Below are positions 1 through 5,037 of a stretch of 5,470 nt of DNA, piece after piece. Position numbers and translations under genes: made by a program. The notes below the pieces were generated by a model. That model was not told where the DNA came from. It ran no database searches and saw nothing but the letters and a program-made list of their open reading frames with translations. Every line of letters begins with the position of its first letter. Position 1 is the first letter of the stretch. This stretch comes from Pseudomonadales bacterium (GTDB lineage: Bacteria; Pseudomonadota; Gammaproteobacteria; Pseudomonadales; Azotimanducaceae), in the NCBI GenBank assembly GCA_007128525.1, contig SKXG01000308.1, forward strand, positions 1 to 5,470, read 5' to 3'.

Positions 1-200
1 CCACCTTTTTCATGCTGACCGGTTTCCACGGCTTCCACGTTCTGCTCGGCGGCACCATGTTGGCGGTGCAGTTGATTCGCGTCTTCAAAGGCCATTTCCA
101 GAGTCATGAAGACTCCTTCGGCTTTGAGGCTTCAGCCTGGTACTGGCACTTTGTAGACGTGGTCTGGGTGTGCCTGTTCATTTTCGTCTACGTCTTCTGA
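1..200 (+). CDS. coxC: Cytochrome c oxidase subunit III, C-terminal end (partial)
   Basis: Subunit III is a core membrane subunit of the aa3-type cytochrome c oxidase, which passes electrons from cytochrome c to oxygen at the inner membrane. Only the last 65 codons are present; the reading frame enters at base 3 and stops with TGA at 198-200. The visible part begins [13 protein letters not shown], a highly conserved family segment within a late transmembrane helix. It then has a short charged loop ([15 protein letters not shown]) and the family's final helix, marked by the signature [11 protein letters not shown] and ending LFIFVYVF. The C-terminus falls where the family normally ends, so the gene is cut by the window edge and not truncated. 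A terminator hairpin follows about 65 bases downstream, suggesting that this is the last gene of a cox structural operon (coxB-coxA-cox11-coxC in relatives). Confidence 0.96.
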   Translation, partial: TFFMLTGFHGFHVLLGGTMLAVQLIRVFKGHFQSHEDSFGFEASAWYWHFVDVVWVCLFIFVYVF

Positions 201-204
201 CGCA

Positions 205-227
205 CCCGGCCGATCTTGCCGGCCGGG
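205..227 (+). repeat. GC-rich inverted repeat just after coxC
   Basis: The seven-base arms CCCGGCC (205-211) and GGCCGGG (221-227) are perfect complements around a nine-base loop. It begins five bases after the coxC stop. No T-run follows, so it is not a standard intrinsic terminator by itself. It may stabilise the 3' end of the coxC message or work together with the stronger hairpin downstream. Confidence 0.5.
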
Positions 228-263
228 CTCGATTACAGATAAGCGCGCAGACAGCACATGGAT

Positions 264-300
264 GGGCGGTTGCGGCATGGAGCCACAACCGCCTTTTGTT
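264..300 (+). terminator. Rho-independent terminator after coxC
   Basis: The arms GGCGGTTG (265-272) and CAACCGCC (286-293) pair perfectly. An inner GGC/GCC stem (274-276 with 282-284) continues the helix after a single C-A mismatch, with a five-base loop ATGGA. The T-rich tract TTTTGTTGT follows directly from 294. The T-tract is on the plus-strand side only, so it terminates coxC transcription. Read in the opposite direction it has no U-tract, so it is a weaker candidate end for the convergent DUF2909 gene. Confidence 0.78.
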
Positions 301-330
301 GTCTTAAGCGAAGTATTTGTGGATTCGTGG

Positions 331-549
331 TCAGTGCTGATGCCAGGGCGCCGACAGGTCGAGATGACCGGTGTACAGGCCAGCGAAAATCGTTATCAGC
401 AAAGCTGCCGTCAGTGACACCCGTATGCCGAGCGCATACATCAGGCGTTTGGACTCCGGTACGCTGGTGTCCTTGAACAGGAAACTCAGGCCGCTGAACA
501 GGCTCAGCAGCACCCCGGCAAGCAGAATCAGGATCAGAATTTTCAGCAA
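331..549 (-). CDS. DUF2909 family two-helix membrane protein
   Basis: This is a 72-residue protein of unknown function, recognised as the DUF2909 (twin transmembrane) family seen beside cox genes in Pseudomonas and relatives. It has two hydrophobic helices, at about residues 3-25 (LKILILILLAGVLLSLFSG and onward) and 43-61. They are joined by a short charged loop FKDTSVPESKRLMYALGIRVSL; the LFSGL..L.KD and LGIRVSL pieces are family-like. The start is a TTG at 549: the frame has a stop at 562-564 and no ATG or GTG in between. A weak GGGG ribosome site lies seven bases upstream. It lies between coxC and SURF1 but on the opposite strand, convergent with the first and divergent from the second. 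A role in oxidase assembly is inferred from position only. Confidence 0.85.
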   Translation of the reverse strand: MLKILILILLAGVLLSLFSGLSFLFKDTSVPESKRLMYALGIRVSLTAALLITIFAGLYTGHLDLSAPWHQH

Positions 550-600
550 GGTGCTGCCCCATTAACGGTGTGGTTTGAGAGGGAGCACTTTAACTGAAAC

Positions 601-676
601 GAGGTGACGCATTAACCCGTCAGCTGAATCACAAGGCCCCAGACCGGCCAGGCGCCCATTCAGGCCTGGCTGGCGC
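601..676 (+). promoter_or_regulatory. Shine-Dalgarno and probable AUU start extending SURF1
   Basis: GAGGTGA at 601-607 is a seven-base match to the 16S rRNA 3' end (anti-SD core UCACCUC). The only start-like codon behind it is ATT at 611-613, in frame with SURF1. From the GAGG core to ATT is six bases, a normal distance. The frame is open from 608 (TGA at 605-607) and has no ATG, GTG, TTG or CTG before the ATG at 677. Starting at ATT adds 22 residues ending RRPFRPGWR. This resembles the F-R-P lead-in I recall before the first helix of bacterial SURF1. The ATG at 677 has no clear ribosome site. Seen: the SD match and the frame. Inferred: use of ATT. Confidence 0.6.
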
Positions 677-1390
677 ATGACCATCTTTGCGTTGGCCTTC
701 CTGCCTTTGCTCATCGGTCTGGGCATCTGGCAGCTGCAGCGTGCCGCAGAGAAACGGGCCTGGGAGACCGCCTGGTTGAACAGCATGGGCGACCTGCCCG
801 TAACTGAAGGCCAATGGCTGGCTGGAGATGGCCCGGTAGCCTTTCAGCGTCTGCGTCTGCGCGGTGCCTTTGATGACCGTCAGCACTTTCTGCTCGACAA
901 CCGAACGCGGCAGGGACAACCCGGGTATCTGGTTCTGTCACCGTTCGTGTCGGAAGCGGGCAGACTCTATCTGGTCAATCGAGGCTGGATTGCCGCGCCG
1001 CGTGCCCGCGCTGATCTGCCCGAGGTGCCGACCCCCGACGGCGAGCTGACAGTGATCGGGACCTTTTGGCCGGACACCGGCATGTTGCCACTGATGGGCG
1101 AGGACACCTGGTCGGGTCACTGGCCGCGCCGCATACAGCGGGCCGATTACGACCGGATGCTGGCCGCGCTGGAAGGGCCGCTGGCAGATGTCCGGCCGGC
1201 GGCACACGACCTGGAGCTGCGTCTGGAAGCGGGTCAGCCTGGGCATTTGGCGCCATACGGCGGCGGGTTGGATGCCGGGGCACCGCGCCATCAGGGCTAT
1301 GCCCTGCAATGGTTCGGTCTGGCCCTGGTATTGTTGATTGGTTACATCTACTGGGGTTTTCGACGTGACGACACCCGATCGCAGCACTGA
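677..1390 (+). CDS. SURF1 family cytochrome oxidase biogenesis protein
   Basis: SURF1 is an inner-membrane assembly factor for heme-copper oxidases; in bacteria it is linked to heme a delivery into subunit I. The 237 residues counted from ATG 677 show the family layout. There is an N-terminal helix (about 3-18) running into GIWQLQRAAEKRAW. A periplasmic domain follows with FQRLRLRGAFDDRQHFLLDNR (57-76), GQPGYLVLSPF (80-90) and YLVNRGW (98-104). The closing motif RHQGYALQWFGLAL (204-217) leads into the second helix (about 212-228). Coordinates use the first standard start codon. The upstream frame and ribosome site argue that translation really begins at ATT 611, giving 259 residues. The 3' end overlaps the next gene by 26 bases. 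Since the DUF2909 gene upstream is on the other strand, a promoter for this gene should lie at about 550-600, but I could not define one. Confidence 0.93.
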   Translation: MTIFALAFLPLLIGLGIWQLQRAAEKRAWETAWLNSMGDLPVTEGQWLAGDGPVAFQRLRLRGAFDDRQHFLLDNRTRQGQPGYLVLSPFVSEAGRLYLVNRGWIAAPRARADLPEVPTPDGELTVIGTFWPDTGMLPLMGEDTWSGHWPRRIQRADYDRMLAALEGPLADVRPAAHDLELRLEAGQPGHLAPYGGGLDAGAPRHQGYALQWFGLALVLLIGYIYWGFRRDDTRSQH

Positions 1391-1970
1391 AACGCCTGAC
1401 CGGGCGCAGCGGATCCGCAATCGCCTGGTGCTGATCGGCATCTTCGCACTGGCGCTGGGCCCGCTGGGCGTCAGCTATCTGATGTTCGGCCACTTTTCAT
1501 CGACGGGCCCCTGGGCGACAACCAACGAAGGGGAATGGGTAGAGCCGCGCCTTGATGTTGTTGATCTGGATCTGCGGAGCATGCGGGGTGATGCGCTGAC
1601 CGAGCTGGAGACGGACAGCCGCTGGCATCTGCTGCTGATTGCCGACAACAGCTGTGTCGACGACTGTGGCGAGGCCTTGCACATGTTGCGCCAGCTGCAC
1701 GTGTTGCTGAATCGTGATGCGCGCCGGGTGCGGCGTGCACTGATCTACCGTGATGCCGCCACCCGCGCCGAACTCGAACACTTTGGCATCGAGTATCCCG
1801 AGCTGATTCTGGGTCGAACCGGCGCACCGGAACCGGCCGCGTCGCTCGAGCCTGGCGCCTATATCCTTGACCCGCTGGGGCAATTGATCCTTTACTACCG
1901 CTACGACCAGGTGGGGAGGCCCCTGCTCGAAGACATCCGGCATCTGCTCAAAACCACCCAGCAAGGCTGA
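1365..1970 (+). CDS. Membrane-anchored SCO-like thioredoxin-fold protein (PA0111-type)
   Basis: This is a 201-residue protein of unknown function, in the position of P. aeruginosa PA0111 in the oxidase assembly cluster (recalled synteny). It has a basic N-terminus (RAQRIRNR), one helix at about 21-41 that would anchor it in the inner membrane, then a periplasmic domain. HLLLIADNSCVDDCGEALHMLRQLH carries a CxxxC pair (C97, C101) after a beta strand, as in SCO proteins. GAYILDPLGQLILYYRY (164-180) matches the later SCO strand YLVDHxG, but proline 170 replaces the copper-binding histidine. It may be a thiol-disulfide or copper-handling helper for CuA assembly, but this is inference. The GTG at 1365 is chosen because it has a GGGG site about eight bases upstream and gives a clean N-terminus; a TTG at 1338 is possible but overlaps SURF1 further. 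The 26-base overlap suggests co-translation with SURF1. Confidence 0.82.
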   Translation: MTTPDRSTETPDRAQRIRNRLVLIGIFALALGPLGVSYLMFGHFSSTGPWATTNEGEWVEPRLDVVDLDLRSMRGDALTELETDSRWHLLLIADNSCVDDCGEALHMLRQLHVLLNRDARRVRRALIYRDAATRAELEHFGIEYPELILGRTGAPEPAASLEPGAYILDPLGQLILYYRYDQVGRPLLEDIRHLLKTTQQG

Positions 1971-2021
1971 TGGTGATGAGCAACAGATGACCGGCCTCGT
2001 GATCCCATGGGCGCAATGCCT

Positions 2022-2027
2022 TAGAAT
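2022..2027 (+). promoter_or_regulatory. Possible -10 element upstream of ctaB
   Basis: TAGAAT at 2022-2027 differs from the sigma-70 -10 consensus at one base and lies 28 bases before the ctaB start. No good -35 is visible 16-18 bases upstream, so this is weak. It lies in the 85-base gap between the SCO-like gene and ctaB, the largest gap in this run of genes. That would fit ctaB and SCO having their own promoter. The AATGCC motif occurs twice, ten bases apart, at 2015 and 2025. Confidence 0.27.
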
Positions 2028-2055
2028 GCCGGGTCGCTCCGGCAGGAAATGAGCC

Positions 2056-2997
2056 ATGTCAGAGACTGTTACATTGAGCAGGCCGGCCGAAAGGCCAGGC
2101 TGGCGCGATTTTCTCGAACTGTGCAAGCCGCGCGTGGTGTTGCTGATGCTGTTGTGTGCTGTGGTCGGCATGCTCCTCGCGTCCCCCGGCCTGATACCGC
2201 TGGATCTGCTGGTGTACACCATTGCCGGTATCGCGCTGGTCGCCGGTTCGGCCGCTGCCATCAATCACATTGCTGATGCCCAGATTGATGCCCGCATGGC
2301 GCGCACCCAGAACCGGCCAATAGCGACTGGCCGGGTCAGCGCCTGGCAGGGCGTTACGTTCTCGGCCATCACCGGCCTGGTCGGGCTGACCATCCTCTAT
2401 ACGCTGGTCAATCCCCTCACGGCCTGGCTCAACCTGGCGTCCTGGGTGGGGTATGGGCTGCTTTACACCCTGTTCCTGAAACGCGCCACGCCGCAGAACA
2501 TTGTCATCGGTGGCTTGTTTGGCGCAGCGCCGCCGCTGTTCGGGTGGACCGCCGTGACCAACAGCATCGACCCCGGTGGTCTGCTGCTGGTGCTGATCAT
2601 CTTCGCCTGGACGCCACCGCACTTCTGGGCCCTGGCGCTGGAACGCAAGGAAGAGTATCGCGAGGTCAACATCCCGATGTTGCCGGTCACGCACGGCGAT
2701 GCCTATACCCGGCTCCACATCCTGTTCTACACCCTGATCCTGGTCGCCATCAGCCTGATGCCGTTTGCCATCGGCATGAGCGGGCTGATCTATCTGGCCG
2801 GGGCTTTGCTGCTCGGTGCGGGCTTCATTTACTGGGCGGTGGTCTTGCTGCGCAACCGCAATCCGGCCGCGCCCATGGAAACTTTCAAGTACTCCATTGT
2901 CTATCTGATGGCTCTGTTTATGGTCTTGCTGCTCGATCACTACGTCCGAATAGACCTGGTCGGCGGCGGACTGTCATTCACACCTTTATTGGGCTGA
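2056..2997 (+). CDS. ctaB: Protoheme IX farnesyltransferase (heme O synthase)
   Basis: This integral membrane UbiA-family prenyltransferase (also named cyoE or COX10) attaches a farnesyl group to heme b to make heme O, the precursor of heme A. The 313 residues are of normal family length. ELCKPRVVLLMLL (21-33) is the family's entry into helix 1. The first aspartate-rich motif is NHIADAQIDARMARTQNRP (70-88), with N70, D74 and D78 for Mg-diphosphate binding. The second conserved region is WTPPHFWALALERKEEYREVNIPMLPVTHGD (185-215). The rest forms about nine hydrophobic helices, ending in YLMALFMVLLLDHY. The ATG at 2056 has AGGA eight bases upstream. Relatives have heme A synthase (COX15/ctaA) directly before this gene; here it is missing. 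SCO follows after 21 bases, so the two are probably cotranscribed. Confidence 0.96.
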   Translation: MSETVTLSRPAERPGWRDFLELCKPRVVLLMLLCAVVGMLLASPGLIPLDLLVYTIAGIALVAGSAAAINHIADAQIDARMARTQNRPIATGRVSAWQGVTFSAITGLVGLTILYTLVNPLTAWLNLASWVGYGLLYTLFLKRATPQNIVIGGLFGAAPPLFGWTAVTNSIDPGGLLLVLIIFAWTPPHFWALALERKEEYREVNIPMLPVTHGDAYTRLHILFYTLILVAISLMPFAIGMSGLIYLAGALLLGAGFIYWAVVLLRNRNPAAPMETFKYSIVYLMALFMVLLLDHYVRIDLVGGGLSFTPLLG

Positions 2998-3018
2998 TCG
3001 CCCGACTGAAAGCAATCT

Positions 3019-3678
3019 ATGACCACTGGCGTTCGTAATACCGTCATCATTTGTGTCGCTGTCGTGTTCCTGATCATGGGCCTGACCATGTACAACACGA
3101 CGCGTGAACCGGTACTCAGCGATGAAGAGCTGCGCGACATGGGCGTTTATGTACTCCCCACGCCCCGGGACATTGGCGCGTTTGAGCTGACGGACCATCA
3201 CGGCAACTCCTTTACCAACGCGGATCTTGAGGGGCAGTGGAACTTTGTGTTCTTTGGCTTCACCTACTGTCCGGACATCTGCCCAGTGACCATGTCTGTG
3301 CTTTCCCAGGTTGAACACCGGCTGCGACAGATCGGCGACGACGCCCTGCTCAGCGGTTTTCAGGGCTTGCTGATCACCGTTGACCCCGAACGTGATGATC
3401 TGGCAACGCTGGGCACCTATGTGGAAGCTTTTTCGGACAACTTTCTTGGTGTACGCGGCGAGCTTCCCGAGCTGGCTGAGGTGGCCCGCCAGCTCAATGT
3501 TGCCTTTGCACGCGTCCCCAACCCGGATGCCCAGCCTGATGATGACAGCTACCTGGTTGATCACTCCGGCAACATCGTGATCATCAATCCACGCGGCCAC
3601 TACCATGGCTTTATCCGCATGCCGCATGATGTGGAGACGGTTGAGTTGGCCTATCGCTCGTTGCAGCGCCGCTTCTGA
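3019..3678 (+). CDS. SCO1/SenC copper chaperone for cytochrome oxidase CuA
   Basis: SCO proteins are membrane-anchored periplasmic thioredoxin-fold proteins that bind copper and mature the CuA site of oxidase subunit II. The 219 residues have an N-terminal helix (about 7-24) and no cleavable signal site. FELTDHHGNSFTNADLEGQWNFVFFGFTYCPDICP (55-89) holds the CxxxC copper ligands C84 and C88. ITVDPERDD (119-127) is the usual SCO strand, and YLVDHSGNIVIINPRG (178-193) carries the third ligand, H182. All three copper ligands are intact. The start at ATG 3019 has only a poor ribosome site (GAAAGC), so translation may depend partly on ctaB just upstream. The gene converges on thrB with 19 bases between stop codons. 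Confidence 0.95.
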   Translation: MTTGVRNTVIICVAVVFLIMGLTMYNTTREPVLSDEELRDMGVYVLPTPRDIGAFELTDHHGNSFTNADLEGQWNFVFFGFTYCPDICPVTMSVLSQVEHRLRQIGDDALLSGFQGLLITVDPERDDLATLGTYVEAFSDNFLGVRGELPELAEVARQLNVAFARVPNPDAQPDDDSYLVDHSGNIVIINPRGHYHGFIRMPHDVETVELAYRSLQRRF

Positions 3679-3689
3679 TCGGTCAGAGC
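3671..3689. terminator. Short hairpin between convergent SCO and thrB
   Basis: TCTGA (3674-3678, including the SCO stop) pairs with TCAGA (3683-3687) around a TCGG loop. Two more GC pairs (3671-3672 with 3688-3689) follow past a bulged T. No T-run follows on either strand. It is the only hairpin I found between the two convergent genes and could serve as a weak end for either one, but it may be chance. Confidence 0.3.
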
Positions 3690-3697
3690 TTGATGAG

Positions 3698-4660
3698 TCA
3701 CGCCTGGAGCAGGCGCTGATCACCGTAGAAGGCGTGGGCAAGATGCTGTTGCGTGATGCGCTGAAACTCTTCCGGGTCCTTGCGCCTCCCCTCTGTTGGC
3801 CCGTTTAGCCTGCTGAGCCAGAAACAGGCAGCGGCATAACAGCCAAACGCCGGCAAAAACCAGAGTTCCTGCGCTGACAGCGCGCGCACACTGTTGTAAG
3901 CCCGCAACAGTTGCCAGGTGCGATCGGGGTCGAGCCGGCCGGACGCTTCCGTGCACCAGTCATTGATCGCGACTGCGATATCGAACAGCCAATATCCTGC
4001 TGCTGCATGATGAAAGTCCACCACACCGCTCAGCGCCTGACCGGTAAATAATACGTTGTCACGAAACAGGTCGCCGTGGATGATGCCGCGCGGCAGGCGT
4101 CGTACGTCGCGCCGTGACAGCAGTGAACGGCTGGCACGCACAGCGAAGTCGAGTATGGCTGTGTCGCCGAAACCAAGGCGCCCTCGCGCCACACGGCCCT
4201 GCCAGCCCAGCCAGCTGCTGTCCCTGGGATGCGCCGGGGCCTGTGGCAGCAGGGGGCGAGCGGCCAGATGCAGGCGCCCCAGCAGTCTGCCAACGGATTC
4301 ACAGTGGTGCAGGCTGGGGTTGATCAGGTGCCGCCCGGGCAACCGCGGCGACAATATCGCTGGCTTGCCGGCCACTTCCACATAGGCCTGGCCCTCAAGG
4401 TTCCGCCTGACCGGGGCAACGGGCAGGCCCGCCCGCGCCAGCCTGTCCAGTAACGGGACCAGCAGGTCGCCCCCATGCGGCGCCTTCTCCAGGATGGTCA
4501 GCACATAGGACCTGATCAAGCCGTCACGCTGCACCTCGACAAAGTAGTTGGAGTTCTCGATGCCTTCGCTGGCCGGCCAGAACCGATGCAGTTCACCCAC
4601 ACCGTAATGGCCAATCAGGCCACGCAGTCTGGCCTCATCAATGCTTGTCAGTGCTGCCAC
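3698..4660 (-). CDS. thrB: Homoserine kinase (aminoglycoside phosphotransferase-like fold)
   Basis: This is predicted to phosphorylate L-homoserine with ATP, the committed step to threonine, in the cytoplasm. The 320 residues match the Pseudomonas-type ThrB, which has a protein kinase/APH fold and is unrelated to the GHMP-type ThrB of E. coli. Visible elements are EGIENSNYFVEV (32-43, nucleotide-loop region), KPAILSPRLPGRH (99-111), the catalytic loop IIHGDLFRDNVLF (193-205) with H195, D197 and N202, and the metal-binding VVDFHHA (213-219) with D215. DIAVAINDWC (227-236) and FWLSRL (280-285) are also family-like. The GTG at 4660 is chosen because it gives the family's length and N-terminus. 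The open frame continues upstream to 4894 but only across the DUF2782 gene. The start is one base after that gene's stop (TGA-C-GTG) with no clear ribosome site, indicating coupled translation. A related kinase such as SrkA is less likely given the length and neighbours. Confidence 0.88.
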   Translation of the reverse strand: MAALTSIDEARLRGLIGHYGVGELHRFWPASEGIENSNYFVEVQRDGLIRSYVLTILEKAPHGGDLLVPLLDRLARAGLPVAPVRRNLEGQAYVEVAGKPAILSPRLPGRHLINPSLHHCESVGRLLGRLHLAARPLLPQAPAHPRDSSWLGWQGRVARGRLGFGDTAILDFAVRASRSLLSRRDVRRLPRGIIHGDLFRDNVLFTGQALSGVVDFHHAAAGYWLFDIAVAINDWCTEASGRLDPDRTWQLLRAYNSVRALSAQELWFLPAFGCYAAACFWLSRLNGPTEGRRKDPEEFQRITQQHLAHAFYGDQRLLQA

Positions 4661-4661
4661 G

Positions 4662-4985
4662 TCAGAATTCGAGCAGAATCCAGCGCGCCCGGAAGCTGTC
4701 GGACTGCTCCATGTCCTGGATTGGCGATGTTGGATCTGACGGCACCAGATAGTAGGGGCGGCCGATGATGGGCACCACGCGCACCATCCGCAGCACATCG
4801 CCCTGCCGATACTCCTGATAGGTGCGCTCTTCGCCGGCGATGATGGTGACGTCCGGGCCGCGCAGGTCTTCCGGCTCCCACTGTGCCAGTGCACCTGCGC
4901 TGGCCAGCAGGCCGGCCATCAGTATCACCGTCAGCAATCCCAACTGAGCCGGTTTCCGGCTTTGTACTGAAGCCAATGCGCTCAC
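4662..4985 (-). CDS. DUF2782 family small secreted or periplasmic protein
   Basis: This 107-residue protein of unknown function is recognised as DUF2782, which in Pseudomonas sits between polA and thrB. It has a basic N-region (QSRKPAQ), a hydrophobic stretch ([20 protein letters not shown]) and a likely signal-peptidase site after ALA at residue 34. The mature part is [47 protein letters not shown] and onward. The DVTI...TYQEYR.G...M.RVVP..GRPYYLV pattern is the family core. The GTG at 4985 is chosen because AGAGG lies nine bases upstream and it gives a compact signal peptide. TTG 4976 and ATG 4919 are alternatives; ATG 4919 would remove most of the signal. The frame stays open to TTG 5051, but that would overlap polA. 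thrB follows one base after the stop. Confidence 0.8.
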   Translation of the reverse strand: MSALASVQSRKPAQLGLLTVILMAGLLASAGALAQWEPEDLRGPDVTIIAGEERTYQEYRQGDVLRMVRVVPIIGRPYYLVPSDPTSPIQDMEQSDSFRARWILLEF

Positions 4986-5037
4986 GCTGTCGAGCCTCTG
5001 TGATAGAGTCCGTGACGAACTCAATTTGACCAATAAG
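4986..5037. promoter_or_regulatory. Divergent promoter region between DUF2782/thrB and polA
   Basis: Only 52 bases separate the two divergent starts. On the plus strand, TGATAGAGT at 5001-5009 looks like an extended -10 (TG-n-TAGAGT) and lies about 30 bases before the polA ATG. No good -35 accompanies it. No convincing minus-strand promoter was found; it may lie inside the polA coding start. TCAA-T-TTGA at 5021-5029 is a short near-palindrome that could be chance. Confidence 0.35.

Noticed and set aside
233..562. 109-codon minus-strand frame starting at ATG 562, overlapping the DUF2909 gene
   Set aside because: The translation has no hydrophobic segments or family resemblance. The overlapping DUF2909 frame has clear two-helix character and family-like motifs.
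1338..1364. TTG start at 1338 for the SCO-like gene
   Set aside because: The nine extra residues are the out-of-frame reading of the conserved last helix of SURF1, and GTG 1365 has a better-placed G-rich site.
1497..2264. Open frame of 255 codons on the minus strand across the SCO-like gene, the 85-base gap and the ctaB start
   Set aside because: It shows no family motif and overlaps two supported plus-strand genes. I also considered it as a remnant of the missing ctaA, but it has no membrane-helix pattern or histidine motifs of COX15.
2059..2940. Long open frame of 293 codons on the minus strand opposite ctaB
   Set aside because: Its translation is glutamine- and arginine-rich low-complexity sequence with no recognisable family. 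It is the antisense shadow of a clearly recognised heme O synthase in high-GC DNA.
2986..3741. Open frame of 251 codons on the minus strand opposite SCO
   Set aside because: The plus strand encodes SCO with all copper ligands intact. The antisense product resembles no family and runs through both stop-codon regions.
4661..4894. N-terminal extension of thrB up to ATG 4894
   Set aside because: The added 78 residues (rich in Cys, Arg, Ser and Pro) are the out-of-frame reading of the DUF2782 gene. The GTG at 4660 gives the family's usual length.
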